Source: Podochytrium sp. JEL0797 (lineage: Eukaryota; Chytridiomycota; Chytridiomycetes; Chytridiales; Chytriomycetaceae). Taken from it: 64,000 bases of DNA. A program made the translations under genes and the position numbers. The stretch spans positions 24,118 to 88,117 of the forward strand of contig JADGJG010000019.1 in assembly GCA_027596195.1 (NCBI GenBank), written 5' to 3'. The notes beneath the pieces were generated by a model. That model saw only the letters and a list, made by a program, of their open reading frames with translations, searched no databases and was not told where the DNA came from. Below are positions 22,996-33,093 of the stretch, one piece after another; position 1 is the first letter of the stretch, and each line of letters begins with the position of its first letter.

Positions 22996-23355
22996 TTATG
23001 CGTCATCCAACGACTGCGTGCAATACCCATCCAACTCTGCCAACACAGAAACCAACGACGGCCTCGCATACGGCGGCGGTGGAACCGACACCCCGAGTCC
23101 TGACCTTCCTCCACTCCCACCCCCAGCAGCACTTGCACCGCCTGCTTGGGATGAAGAGGATCCAAAGTTGTTTGATTGGTTCGAAGAGGAAGAGGTGAAT
23201 TCGGGTGCAGGGGGTGAGGTGGAGGCGAAGGCGGCAAAGGGTGATGAAGTGGGGATGATTCGCGGGGTGGTTCGGAGGGGAAGTGAGCTGGCGGATCGCG
23301 TGAATGCGCAGGGTTTTGAGAGTGTCGAGCGGGTTGCTCGGAGGAAGCCGTTCAT
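22996..23355 (-). CDS. Small Ser/Gly-rich protein with putative mitochondrial presequence
   Basis: A single-exon frame of 119 residues from ATG 23355. The first ~45 residues are rich in Arg/Ser/Thr/Leu/Ala and lack acidic residues (MNGFLRATRSTLSKP, RSASSLPLRTTPR), as in mitochondrial targeting peptides. A low-complexity Ser/Asn/Gly middle is followed by a short C-terminal segment with ARPSLVSVLAELDGYCTQSL, which may be the functional helix. I do not recognise the protein. An upstream in-frame ATG at 23403 would add 16 residues and spoil the presequence, so 23355 is preferred. Confidence 0.5.
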   Translation of the reverse strand: MNGFLRATRSTLSKPCAFTRSASSLPLRTTPRIIPTSSPFAAFASTSPPAPEFTSSSSNQSNNFGSSSSQAGGASAAGGGSGGRSGLGVSVPPPPYARPSLVSVLAELDGYCTQSLDDA

Positions 23356-23450
23356 GTGCTGTCGATTCGGGAAAACAAAAAAAGCAAAATCGTCAAGCAC
23401 CATGCACGCACACAGCGCCGTGTTTATCGGGGCATAAATATACCAAGATC

Positions 23451-24236
23451 TTATTGTACAATTTCCACATCAGTAGGACCCGGAACGCGAACCAACAACA
23501 TCTCCCTCACACCCCTCTCAACTCCCCGTTTCGCGTTCGAGTGGTTCAAGCTGCCTTTCCGTCTTCCACCCTTCATGATCATCCTCCCCGCCACGCGGTC
23601 AAGTGAAGGGGTTTCCAGCGGTGCAGATTGTGTTGGGGAAATGGGGGTGGAGGGTGATTCGGAACGCGGTTGTGTCTGGGCGAAAAAGACGAGTGGGGGC
23701 AGTTGGATTGCTGGAGAGATGAGAGGGTGCGAGTGGTGTGGTTGGAGAGGGGTTAGCTGGGGTCCCAGTAAGGGGGGTGAAGCTGTCACTGTGGGGCTGT
23801 GAGGAGACGCGTTTTGTTGCCGGTCGTGACTGCTCAATGAGCTGGAACCACTGTCAGACGGTGCCGAAGAAATCGGAGAACTTGTATTGTCAGGCAAAAG
23901 GAGTATCGGGAGGCCATCCGACTCTCGCTCCACAGCATCCAAATTCGGAGCGATTCCCGAGAGTGAACTGATTCGATGCAGTTCCGCCACAAGCGCAAAG
24001 CACTTTGCATCGGAACGAGACAGTTGGGCAGTCAGATCCGCAAGCTGCGAGTGGAGAGAGTGGATGTGGAGACACGCTTCGTTGAGGATCGATTGTTTCG
24101 AGAGTTTCGAAGGTGGTGAAGTGGGGTGGGTCGAAGGCACGAGGTGGGACAGGCGCGAGAATCCGCGGGTCAGTTGTTCGCGGCGTTGGCGTTCAACCTC
24201 GTTCTGGAGGACTCGTTTCGAGGTGACTTCAGCCAT
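23451..24236 (-). CDS. Basic helix-loop-helix transcription factor
   Basis: A single exon of 261 residues from ATG 24236. The bHLH domain lies at the extreme N-terminus: basic region RVLQNEVERQRREQL with the E-box-reading Glu-Arg-x-Arg-Arg core, helix 1 TRGFSRLSHLVP, a loop rich in Ser/Pro, and helix 2 SKLSKQSILNEACLHIHSL. Helix 2 runs on into a Leu/Gln/Ala-rich stretch (HSQLADLTAQLSR) that may extend dimerisation. The rest is Ser/Pro-rich and probably regulatory. The basic region suggests binding to CACGTG-like E-boxes, by family rule. An upstream in-frame start at 24311 would put 25 residues ahead of the basic region and seems less likely. Confidence 0.85.
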   Translation of the reverse strand: MAEVTSKRVLQNEVERQRREQLTRGFSRLSHLVPSTHPTSPPSKLSKQSILNEACLHIHSLHSQLADLTAQLSRSDAKCFALVAELHRISSLSGIAPNLDAVERESDGLPILLLPDNTSSPISSAPSDSGSSSLSSHDRQQNASPHSPTVTASPPLLGPQLTPLQPHHSHPLISPAIQLPPLVFFAQTQPRSESPSTPISPTQSAPLETPSLDRVAGRMIMKGGRRKGSLNHSNAKRGVERGVREMLLVRVPGPTDVEIVQ

Positions 24237-24454
24237 TCGACACGTTCTTTTTTTGATTAAAAAAGACAATTGCGCAATACGGAAAACGCGGTGACGCGAT
24301 TGGGTCGTCACATGATTCTTTTCATCTCCACTTTTCCGTTCTTTTCTATCCCATTCTATTGATTTATGCAGAGGGCCGGTTGGTTATAAAAAACTGGAGA
24401 AGAAAAACACGGCACCCAAGTCACTCCATCTTTCCTCCCACCCATCACCTCCAT

Positions 24455-25840
24455 TTAACGCCTACGATTGTTGTCATAGTACACACTCTCCGTATTCCCC
24501 CCATGCCCATCATAATACGACTCCACATTTCCCCGTCCTCCCCCGTTCCCACCATCATAGTACGAATCGGTGTTGCCCCCATTTCCATCATAATACGATT
24601 CAACGTTCCCCCGTCCTCCCGCGTTCCCGCCGTCGTAGTAAGAATCGGTGTTTCCGCCGTTTCCGTCGTAATAAGACTCCACATTCCCTCGGCCCTTACC
24701 GCCATCATAATACGAATCCGTGTTCCCACCCCCACCACCGTCATAATACGACTCCACATTTCCCCTCGCACCCCCACGGTCATTATAGTCATCATACCCA
24801 TCGTCAAATTCAGAGTATGGCCGGTTGTTGCGTCCTTTCATGTCGTAATCTTCGTCACGGGCGCGTTTCTTTTTGCAACAACAGCAGAAGACTACGATTC
24901 CCGTGATGATTAGAACGAGGGCGGAAGCGCCGCCGATGACGGCGTAGAGTGTTGTTCCTGTTAATGAGAATCCGGCACTTGAAGCGGCTGCGGTCGAGGT
25001 GGTTGTTACCGTATTGGTGGTTGCGTTGTTGGGGGAAGCGAGTGTGGGAACTGGAGGGAGAGGCGCGGCCATGGCGGGGAGAGTGGGTTTCGCGGAAGTG
25101 GGTTTCGCGGATGCAGCTGCGGAAGTTGCAGCGGCGGAGGGGTTCGATGCTGGGGGTGGTGCGGCCGCGGCTGGGGGCGGGTTTGCGGTCGAGTAGACTG
25201 TGACAAAGTTTGCAGGGTTCGAGACGGGGAGGTTTGTGAGTTGGGTTCCTTGGAATGCGCTATTTTTGAGTGTGGGTGTCAGTGAAGCGATAAAATTAAG
25301 GGGCCACGACGTACTATTGACATGGTAAATCGGATGTACACACAGCCGCGTCCACATACGAAGTAAAACCAGCAGGAATATCCCCCGTAAGTGGATTATT
25401 CTGCAACTGCAAGAAAAACATTCCCGTAAGCGCCGCAAAACTGGGCGGAAGTGCACCCGAGAACTGGTTCCCATCGAGCGTGAGAACAAACAGGGCCTGC
25501 ATGGATCCAAACACGTCAGGGATCGGGCCCGTCATTTGACAGCCGTTGAGAAAGAGTTTTTGGAGGGAGGTGAGGGCGCCGATGCCGGCGGGGAAGGTGG
25601 TGGAGGACCAGAGAATGGGTTGGGTGCAGGCCATGTTGCTGGAATGGTGGGGTTGATGAGTGATTGGGTGGGAGAGTGGATGGAGGGTGGTACGGGGACT
25701 CACAGTGTGAGGATGTAGTTGTTGGCATCGCAGGTCACGAGAGTCGAGCCGAGGTTGCCTGGTTGACAGCAATTGACGGGATCCACGGGGGCGTTGTACT
25801 GCGCGAGCGCCGTTTCGAGGGTTGCGCAATCCGTGGACAT
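24455..25840 (-). CDS. LRR-ectodomain membrane protein with tyrosine-repeat (YYDG) tail
   Basis: Three exons, 25840..25704, 25638..25315 and 25259..24455, give 421 residues. The ectodomain starts MSTDCATLETAL, has a CC cap (VNCCQPGNLGSTLVTCD) and two to three plant-type LRRs (LQKLFLNGCQMTGPIPDVFG, LTLDGNQFSGALPPSFAALT). An Ala/Pro/Thr stalk leads to a transmembrane helix (LYAVIGGASALVLIITGIVV) closed by CCCCKKKR. The cytoplasmic tail ends with alternating NVESYYDG and NTDSYYDG units. No N-terminal signal peptide is visible, as in its paralogs. It is the first of three tandem paralogs on this strand (next at 26002 and 27572). The ligand and signalling partner are unknown; adhesion or surface sensing is inferred from LRR, stalk and TM. 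Confidence 0.82.
24458..24770 (-). repeat. Tandem YYDG-coding repeats
   Basis: Four bipartite units, each NVESYYDG then NTDSYYDG with Gly/Asn/Arg spacers; the last half-unit is changed to NTESVYYDN just before the stop. The DNA is also repetitive, with alternating codons for the same residues. Confidence 0.9.
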
Positions 25841-26001
25841 GGGCTGTAACTGCGTGATTGGGTTGCAATTTTTGGATCACCAAATTTGCACGCACGAGCG
25901 AGCCGTCGTTTGATTAAAAAAATAAAAATGGTGTAGACCCAGGTGTAGACCAAGCAGAGAGCTCTGAATATCAAATAGAGTTTTATATATTTCTAAGATC
26001 G

Positions 26002-27473
26002 TCAATATCTGTTCCTGCGATCATCCCGTCCCCCACGTTCGTCGCGACCTCCTCCTTGTCTCGCACCCCCACGCTCCTCCTTACGAGTACGACTTTGATC
26101 GCGTCCCCTACTTTCCCCACGAGCACCACCAGGACTACGCCGCGCGTCCCGATCCCGGTCCGAATACCCACGACTCTCACTCTTCATTCTAGAATCATAA
26201 CCGTCCTCGTTTCTTCTCACTCGAGACCGATCTCTCTCCCCACCACCATGCGTGTGAGAAACGTCCCGCACTCTTTCAGCCCCACCGACGCCGTCGTTGT
26301 ACCCGCCACGAGACCCGCCGCGAGACCCACCCCGCTTCTCACCACGATACACATCATCACGGTAATACTCCTCCTTAGGAGCATACATCTCCTCCTCCTC
26401 CCGCCTCGCACGCGACTTGCGTCGGATGCAACACACGATCGCGATCGCAATGAGGATCAATGCGGAGACTCCGCCAGCGATTCCAGCCACCAACGGCACG
26501 TTCATTGAATCCGTGGCCGCGGGTGAGGCTGGTGCGGGTGCGGTGGTGGTAACGGCTGCGGCTGCGATTGCGGCAATGGAAGGGGCTGCGGCGGCGGTTT
26601 TTTTGGCGGTTGGAGGAGGTGGGAGGCCGTTTACGATGGGGGCTGTGAGTGTTGGGGGGGTGGAGGTGCCGGATGCGTCGGTGGGGGGTGGAGAGGTGAC
26701 TGGGCCGTCGCTGGGGGGTGGTGGGGCACCTGCATCCGTTGTTTGTGGGTTGGTCCCAGCATCTGGAGGATGTGCGGCTGCGGTTGTGGGTAGAGCGCCG
26801 GGGACATTGGCGCCGCCTTTACCGACCCCGACGACAGCAGGAGGTGCAGCACAGTTGGTGCGTTGGGTGCCGAGAGAGATGGATGGGTTCGGGGAGGAAC
26901 CCGTGAGACAGTTTCCTTGCAGTTCGGCGACTTGGATGGATTTCCAGTTGGAAATGCCTGTGGGGAGTGGGCCGATGAAGTTGTTGTTTTGGATGTGGCT
27001 GGGATGGGTGATGGGTGTTAGCAATCAATGGGATTTAATCACGGGCGAAGGATGGTGCACTCACAAAAAGTTCATATAGAGCATCTGTGAGAAGCTCGGC
27101 GGTAATGTACCCGACAGACTGTTTCCCTGCAGATGCAGCTCCTGCAGATAGAAGCCGCCAAACACATCGGGCAATGGGCCAATCAGTCCGCAGTTGTCAA
27201 AGAAGAGCGTCTGGAGTCCAGACAGCTGCCCAATGAGGGGCGAGAAGGACTTGGCGTACCATGGTTGTTGCGATCCCGGGCCTGAGCAGAGGGCGTTGCT
27301 GGGATATCGTTAATGGGTGAGTTGGGGGTTTAGTTAACTACGTGATCAGGAACTCACAGCGTCGAGACCCGTCCGCCGGTGCAGATCACCAGGCCACCCG
27401 CGCCAGTGGTGCAGCAATCGCTGCCAATCACAATGCCAAGGGCTTGGCCCACGATCTGGCAGTCGTTGGACAT
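26002..27473 (-). CDS. LRR-ectodomain membrane protein with Arg/Asp/Ser-rich tail
   Basis: Three exons, 27473..27358, 27298..27065 and 26998..26002, give 448 residues. It begins MSNDCQIVGQALG with the paired-Cys cap (SDCCTTGAGGLVICTGG), then LRRs (LQTLFFDNCGLIGPLPDVFG, LQELHLQGNSLSGTLPPSFS, HIQNNNFIGPLPTG) and an ELQGNCLTGSSPNPSISL capping motif shared with several paralogs. A Pro/Ala/Thr stalk and a TM helix (VPLVAGIAGGVSALILIAIAIV) follow. The cytoplasmic tail of about 125 residues is rich in Arg, Gly, Asp and Glu (repeated RGGSRGG and RDRD runs) and resembles RGG/RS low-complexity segments rather than the YYDG tail of its neighbour. The introns are phase 2 at Leu or Phe codons, the same scheme as in the other family members. 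Confidence 0.82.
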
Positions 27474-27571
27474 CGCAGTGGATCGAACAAAAATTTCATT
27501 TCCAAGACTCACAAGCCTAACCCATCTTTCTACTACTCTATATTTTGCCACCTGACAGTTAACACCCCCCT

Positions 27572-28979
27572 TCATTCCACAACGCGTCGATTCGCACTCC
27601 TCTGTCTCCGCTGAGACCCACCCGCACTCCTCTCCATGCTGCGACCAGTCCCACTTCCTCCATACGCCGCAGAATTCTGTGACCCATACTCCCGCGAGTC
27701 CGCGAATGGATTCTGAGCCGTAGACAACACAGCGACAGGCTCAACATATCCTTGCTGACGCTGAGACTGTTGCCATGGGTTTTGCAAGCCGTACGGTTGT
27801 TGTGGTTCAGCGTAAGCAACGGGTGCTGTTCGAGTTTGAGAAGCATTTTGTTGTCCACGACGCTGGTTTCCAGGATACTCCTGCCCCTGATAAACCTGCC
27901 CTCCACTCCCACCTGCAGCGAGAGCGCGTTTCTTTTGCAACTCGTACGCGTTGAATTCCTCGTTATACGATTTCGCGGGTGTCCCATCGGCTTCATCGTT
28001 GAGCATCACATGGTTTCGCGAGTGTGCGTTTTTGGACGAGGATTTGACGCGATTGCAGTAACAACAGGCGAGGAATGTGATGAGGAGGAGGAGGGCTGCG
28101 CCGCCACCTGCGATGGCGATTACGGGTGTGGATGGGCTCGAAGAGGAGGAGTCGGGAGAGGAAGCTGGTGGTGGGGGGAGTGTTGTTTGGATGGCTGCGG
28201 CGGCGGTCGTTTGGAGAGCGGCAGCGGGGGCAGTCGTCGCAGTTTTTGGCAAGGGTGCCGCAAAGGAGGTTGCACCCGGTGCAACTGCGGAAGTGGCAAC
28301 CGCAGCAGCAGTAGTCGGATTCACAACAGGAGGTGGAGCAGGCCCGTTCCCAAGTGGAGCCCACGTGGTGGGACACCCCGTGATTTGTGCACTCAACGTG
28401 ATTTTGGGGTTCGGAGAGGTCCCTGTGAAGCAATTTCCTTGCAGTTCGGCGACTGTGATGAGATTCCAGTTGGCCATTCCGGCAGGAAGTGTGCCGAGGA
28501 AGTTGTTGCCCTGGATGTGAAAGTATTGCATGTTTGTGAGACCTGAAAAGGAGGCGGGGAGGGGGCCATTGAGGTGGTTTCCTTGGAGGTGTCTGCGGGG
28601 TGCAATCCTATCAGAATACGACGTATTCCAAGAGCATAATGGACTCACAACTCAAACAGCGATCCCAAACCGCCCCAATTGTCAGGCAATGGACCCGTCA
28701 TGCCGCAATCATCGAAAAAGATCTCGTTGAGAGTGGGCAGCTGGTCTAGACCTTGCGGAAACTGACCTCCCTTCCACGGCTGGCCAGTTGAGCATCCGGC
28801 GTTGCTGTGGGGTGTTCAATATCTGATATCTCACGTGAGGTTGGGACTCACACGGCGATGATGTTTCCGTTTGGATCGCACGAGGCGAGGGTCGGGTTAG
28901 CGGTGGTGCCGCAGCAGGCGGGGGAGAGGGAGATGCTGAAGATGGAGCCGAGGGTTGCGCATCCACTTGCTTCCGCCAT
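27572..28979 (-). CDS. LRR-ectodomain membrane protein with Gln/Ser-rich tail
   Basis: Three exons, 28979..28852, 28804..28649 and 28592..27572, give 434 residues. The start MAEASGCATLGSIF is followed by a CC cap, NAGCSTGQPWKGGQFPQGLD, LRRs (LNEIFFDDCGMTGPLPDNWG, HLQGNHLNGPLPASFSGL) and the ELQGNCFTGTSPNPKITL cap. After an Ala/Thr/Pro stalk, a TM helix (PVIAIAGGGAALLLLITFLA) ends in CCYCNR. The cytoplasmic tail is Gln/Asn/Tyr/Ser rich (QVYQGQEYPGNQ, PQQPYGLQNPWQQ) and again unlike the tails of its neighbours. The two GPI-type genes at 47050 and 48176 share its ectodomain most closely. Two of the surface Cys in the cap are likely disulfide-bonded, by analogy with LRR caps. Confidence 0.82.
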
Positions 28980-29162
28980 TTTTTTCGGTGATTGAAATGA
29001 AAATTTTCACGGCTTGTGCGAGTGCGCACGTTTGTGGATCTCAATCAAATCAAACTTCAGCCATGTTCTCAAAATCAAAAAAGAGGAGCGAATATCCGTT
29101 TCTCCTCATCCCACGCAAGTGTCCAAAAATTCATATGTGAAGGAGATTTTATTCCAGTTTTT

Positions 29163-31494
29163 TCATGCTTTCACTTTGATTGCACTTGAAGAAGAAGCCA
29201 AAGAGCTTTTGGATTTCGTTGGAGATGGTTGCGTTAGTGCTGGTGTGTAACTGGATTTTTGGGCAGAGCGAGCCGTTTCCGGCTTTCGCGTTGGACTCGA
29301 TGCAGTTTTCCGAACTGAGGAGGCCACAGTGATTATATTTTGGGTGGAGCTTGGAATTAACGAGTGAATCTCGTTTCCTCCTTTGGCGAGTAGTGGAATT
29401 GTGGTTGCAGTGCGTTTCTGCTCGTTCCATTTGGACTGTGATGAAGGGCGAGGGCTAGATTTTGGCTTTGTCTCCGACTCCTTTCTGAATGTTGTCCGAG
29501 TTGAGGCGACTTTTGGCTCAAGAGTGAGGTTTCTTCGCGTCATTGAGACCTCGAATTCTTTCTGTGTTGTCGGGTTCGTCTTTGCAGAGAGTTGCGCGTT
29601 GTCAAATGTTGAATTCTCTTTTCTTGTTGTTTTTGAAGGAGCTCGAGGGCTCGGAGCGCGCTCATTTGGATTGTTGGGGTTCAATTTCGCCGTTGAAGAA
29701 GAATTATCGTGTTTGGATCGTGTTGGAGAGGGTTGTGTCGGTGTTGTCTGTTTCCGGCTGGATTCTTTGACCAAGAGTGCGGCTTCCAGCTTTCGTGAGA
29801 AGCTCGATTCAATTGTCCTAACTGACGCGGTCACAGTGCTTTTCTTTTGGGTGGAGGTTGGAATCAACGAGTGAACCTTTTCTTTTGAGAGTGATGGCAT
29901 CGGGGTTGCAGAGCGTTTCTCCTCGTTCCATTTCGACTGGGATGAAGGGCGTGAGTTAGAATTTGGCTTCGTATCCACCGACTCCTTTCTGAATGTTATT
30001 GAATCTGCAGGTTTATTCTGCGTTGTTGTTTTTGAAGGAGCTCGAGGACTCGGAACGCGCTCATTTGGATTGCTGGGGTTCGATTTTGTCGTTGAAGAAG
30101 AATCATCGTGTTTTGATCTCTTTGGAGACGGCTGTGTCGGTGTTGGTGGCTTGTGGCTGGATTCTTTGACCAAGAGACCCGGTTTCAGTTTTCCAGTGAC
30201 GCTCGATTCAATTTTCCGAACCGACGCGGTCAACGTGGATGACTTTTGAATCGAAACGGCTAGACTCGGGTTCTCTGCCATGCACTTGAATTCCAGTTTA
30301 CTAAACAAACGCGAAACTCGCCGGCACTCTCTCTCCTCACCTTGCCATACTTATTAGACCAAATCTGCTGCACGGTCCACCCGATTCGAGTCTTCAAATC
30401 CATCAGCTTCGATTGGATCCCGTTACACGTGTCCCCGATTTCACCCCCGAACGGACTCGTGGGGTTGAACCAGGAAAGAGGGGGGCCTGGGGTTGAGGAT
30501 GTGACGCATCCGATGGCGGGGTTTGTGATGGATTCTGAATTGTCATTTTTGGAGTGAGGAAAGGAAAGGGGGTTGGGGCTGTTTTATACCTGTAAATTCG
30601 TGAGAACTTACAGCGCAGAGGTTGTTGAACGCGTTTGGGGACGCCCCGCATCCGCCCATACACGCGCCCGATTGATCCACAATGACGGAGTAGTACAAAT
30701 ATGGCGTTTTCGGGATGTTGAAGGCGGTAATGTCCAAGCTGTCCTGTTTTGCATCGTTGGTGAGATTGAAATTAAAACTCGCGTATTCACAGTTACATGA
30801 TATGCGCAAAAGCTTTCACAGGAAGTTTGTCCGCGTTGTGTGACGGAGACGCCTGGAAGGAGATGAATTGGATAAAACGTGTTGGGGGTTGGGATCAGGA
30901 TTCCGTCGTTGACAAGATTGCTTGGAGCGAGAATTAGTTTTTCAAGGCATTCTGGAATCGCTACTTACAATAAATAAGGCAAAATGTCATTATCGTTATC
31001 CAATTTCGTGTTGGTTGTGAATTGACGATCGGTTTCGACGTATGCGCGACCAACTTGTCCATACGTGATTTGTTGATTCGGCAAGCTGTATTCATCGACT
31101 GACAAGCATTCAACACAATTGATCACGATCTTGAGTTCGGCTTACTCATGATATCCATTAACGGCGAGCGAACTAAGAATTTGTAAAATTCCGAAATGAG
31201 CGGCTGGTTTGCAACTGGGCCGAGAAAGATGGGGATTCTGATCGCGTTTTTTTGCCGTTCAGTTGAGTGCAAATTCAAATTCGCGCAACTTCAAGCAGCT
31301 CACACTTGCACCGATTGGATCACAGGTCCACCATAATATTTCGCGTTGTTGGCCGACGGATTTTTCACGCCCCGGCGTTCGAAGAGGGATTCTGGATCGT
31401 ATATTGCATGAACGGAGGAGGAGTTGAAGCTTGCAGCAGAAATGATGGACGCGAATACGAGAAATGGGACGAATTCCACCGATTTCGAAAACAT
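29163..31494 (-). CDS. EXORDIUM/phosphate-induced-like secreted domain spliced to a repetitive basic tail
   Basis: Proposed exons: 31494..31304, 31237..31146, 31098..30969, 30920..30797, 30743..30590, 30534..30341 and 30284..29163. The product starts with a signal peptide (FVPFLVFASIISAASF). It then has KYYGGPVIQSVQVIPIFLGP, FYKFLVRSPLMDIMIDEY, YYSVIVDQSGACMGGCG, SSHEFTESITNPAIG and GEIGDTCNG, ending VQQIWSNKYGK. This pattern resembles secreted EXORDIUM/phosphate-induced-like proteins. The last intron is ambiguous. With acceptor at 30285 (AAG) the product continues as CMAENPSLAV into a 370-residue Lys/Ser/Pro repeat tail, about 755 residues in total. With acceptor at 30301 (TAG) it stops at once after YGK. 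The tail frame has no room for its own promoter (17 nt), so I favour the joined form. Function is unknown; the SHE motif may be catalytic or metal-binding. Confidence 0.6.
29200..30260 (-). repeat. Three long degenerate coding repeats (~130 residues)
   Basis: The tail encodes three diverged copies of one block: TASVRxIESS..KL..LLVKESS, then TPTQPSPxRSKHDxSSST, NPNERxPSPRAPSKT, FRKES and RPSSQSKWNExKR, and finally HSLIPxSTQ. The third copy is shortest and most eroded. Confidence 0.85.
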
Positions 31495-31719
31495 TTTGTT
31501 TTGGAAAGCTTTTTGAAAATGGATCAGCCTTGTGTCATCGAAACAAAAACGCCTCTGACGCATCATCGCCTTCGCTGATTTCCTCATTAAGTCGAAGCTG
31601 AAGCTTACAAGTCCTGAAAATCTGGCTTGCAGGAATGAGGCGTGTGCATCCTTCCGGACATCCTTCACTTCCATCGCGTTACCAAAAAATTGAGCATCAC
31701 AAGAGTCGCGTTCTCATGA

Positions 31720-32763
31720 CTAAGTTGGCTAGGGTCGGTTGCTCTAGAGATATTAAAAAAAGATCTTTTCGACCGAGTCGACCAATACCAGGCTGCGCTG
31801 CAGGTTTTTCGCGCACGCAGAAGCAGCGAAAGCCAAGAGCTCTTCAAGACCGCATATTTGTCCCTCGCTTCTGAGCAACCGTTCCTTCCCCTAGTGGAAC
31901 CTGCGTAGTTCCACTCGCTCCAATACATCGTGGATAAAATCGATCCCTCCGACGAGACCTTCCTCAAGAACATCCTGAGCGATGTGAATGCCCCTACTCA
32001 TCATCGCGCCTTGGCTGCCTTTGCCTGTGGGTGTATCCTCGAACTTAGTGGAAGCTACGACGAGGCAGCCGTGCGGAAGTGCAAGACCATCTCCCTGTGC
32101 GACAAGATCACTCCCGCTGAACTCGAAGAGCAGATATTCTATGGCAACGGGCGTGTGAAGGCGTCCATCCGCGAATTTCTCTCCATGCCCTTCTCGATGC
32201 TGACGGCCGCGAAACTGAATCTCGACGCCATGAATATTACACAGCATTATACGAAGGAGGAGGCAGCGAGAAGGAGGTCTCAAATGGGCGGCGAGGAGGG
32301 ACGGGAGTATATACCCGTTCTTCCACGCAATTCGCAAGCTTGCAGAGTTTCCCCGATTCCACAAGTTGATTTTCGATCGATCTCCCGGTCATCAATGTGA
32401 CGAGTGTAATGTCGTGTCCCGCGACGAGAAGGGTGGCCCAGAATCGGTCGTGCGCCTCAAAAAGTGCCGACAATGGTTTGGAAAGCCGGTCACAAAGCCA
32501 TGCGTCGATCTCCAACCTCTCTCGTCGTGTTTGACTTGGTCTGCGTTCGTGGACTCAAAAACGCCAAGTACACCTCTATGAACGGCGACATTTTCGAGAT
32601 TCGCGGGCCCGCGCCGACTTCTTCTGGGGATTATTTAAAGTGGGTCGTGTCATATTTGGGTGGTGGGAATGAGGTTGTTGTGAAGCACGAGAATCTCATG
32701 CGTGTCTTGTTCAAGGAGGAGCGTTGGAACTGGGAGGCTTTGGAGAGAGAATTCTCAAGATAG
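31720..32763 (+). pseudogene. MYND-type zinc-finger protein pseudogene
   Basis: Conceptual reading gives LEILKKDLFDRVDQYQAALQ..., then an in-frame TAG at 31906, then resumption in the same frame (IVDKIDPSDETFLKNILSD, AFACGCILELSGSYDEAAV). Near 32310 the frame shifts by one; the new frame encodes FHKLIFDRSPGHQCDECNVV and a Cys pair (RLKKCRQ) of a MYND finger. The second half of the finger is mostly missing, and the original frame returns with WKAGHKAM, a remnant of the WxxHK element. A C-terminal region runs to a stop at 32763. One nonsense codon, two frame changes and a damaged zinc site make a functional product unlikely. Undetected introns could explain the frame changes but not the missing Cys/His ligands. 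Confidence 0.65.
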
Positions 32764-32935
32764 ATCTTTGGAGGCTCGTAAAATATATAATATGGCTTAC
32801 TGTTTGTGAGCTTGGCATGTTGAAGGATGAACGTTCGGTCAAAAATAAAAGCTTTCTCTACAAAAGGGTTGAATCAGTTAAGTTCTCCCATGGCCACCCT
32901 CGCATGGCTGAAGTATGTAGTACATCAACAGGAAG

Positions 32936-33001
32936 GTTTCACACTTGCACAGATTGGATCACCCCGCCGTAATTGTTCACGTTGTTAGTGTTCAGTTGGT
33001 T
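32936..33001 (-). pseudogene. Remnant of EXORDIUM-like exon 1 with its splice donor
   Basis: The reverse strand reads NTNNVNNYGGVIQSVQV and then GTGTGA. It matches the end of exon 1 of the gene at 29163..31494 (AKYYGGPVIQSVQV plus donor, 31299-31366) at both DNA and protein level. No other exon of that gene follows, so this is a fragment left by duplication. Confidence 0.65.
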
Positions 33002-33093
33002 GACTGATTTTTTACGCTCATTTTTTAACGCGTTCACGCACCAGGCGCGCATTCATTTTATTAATCTAATCGTTTATGAAATTTCCGTTTTTT

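Noticed and set aside
26056..27079. Long open frames on the plus strand opposite the LRR gene (for example 26417..27079)
   Set aside because: Antisense shadows created by GC-biased codons; the minus-strand exons have LRRs, a TM helix and matched splice sites.
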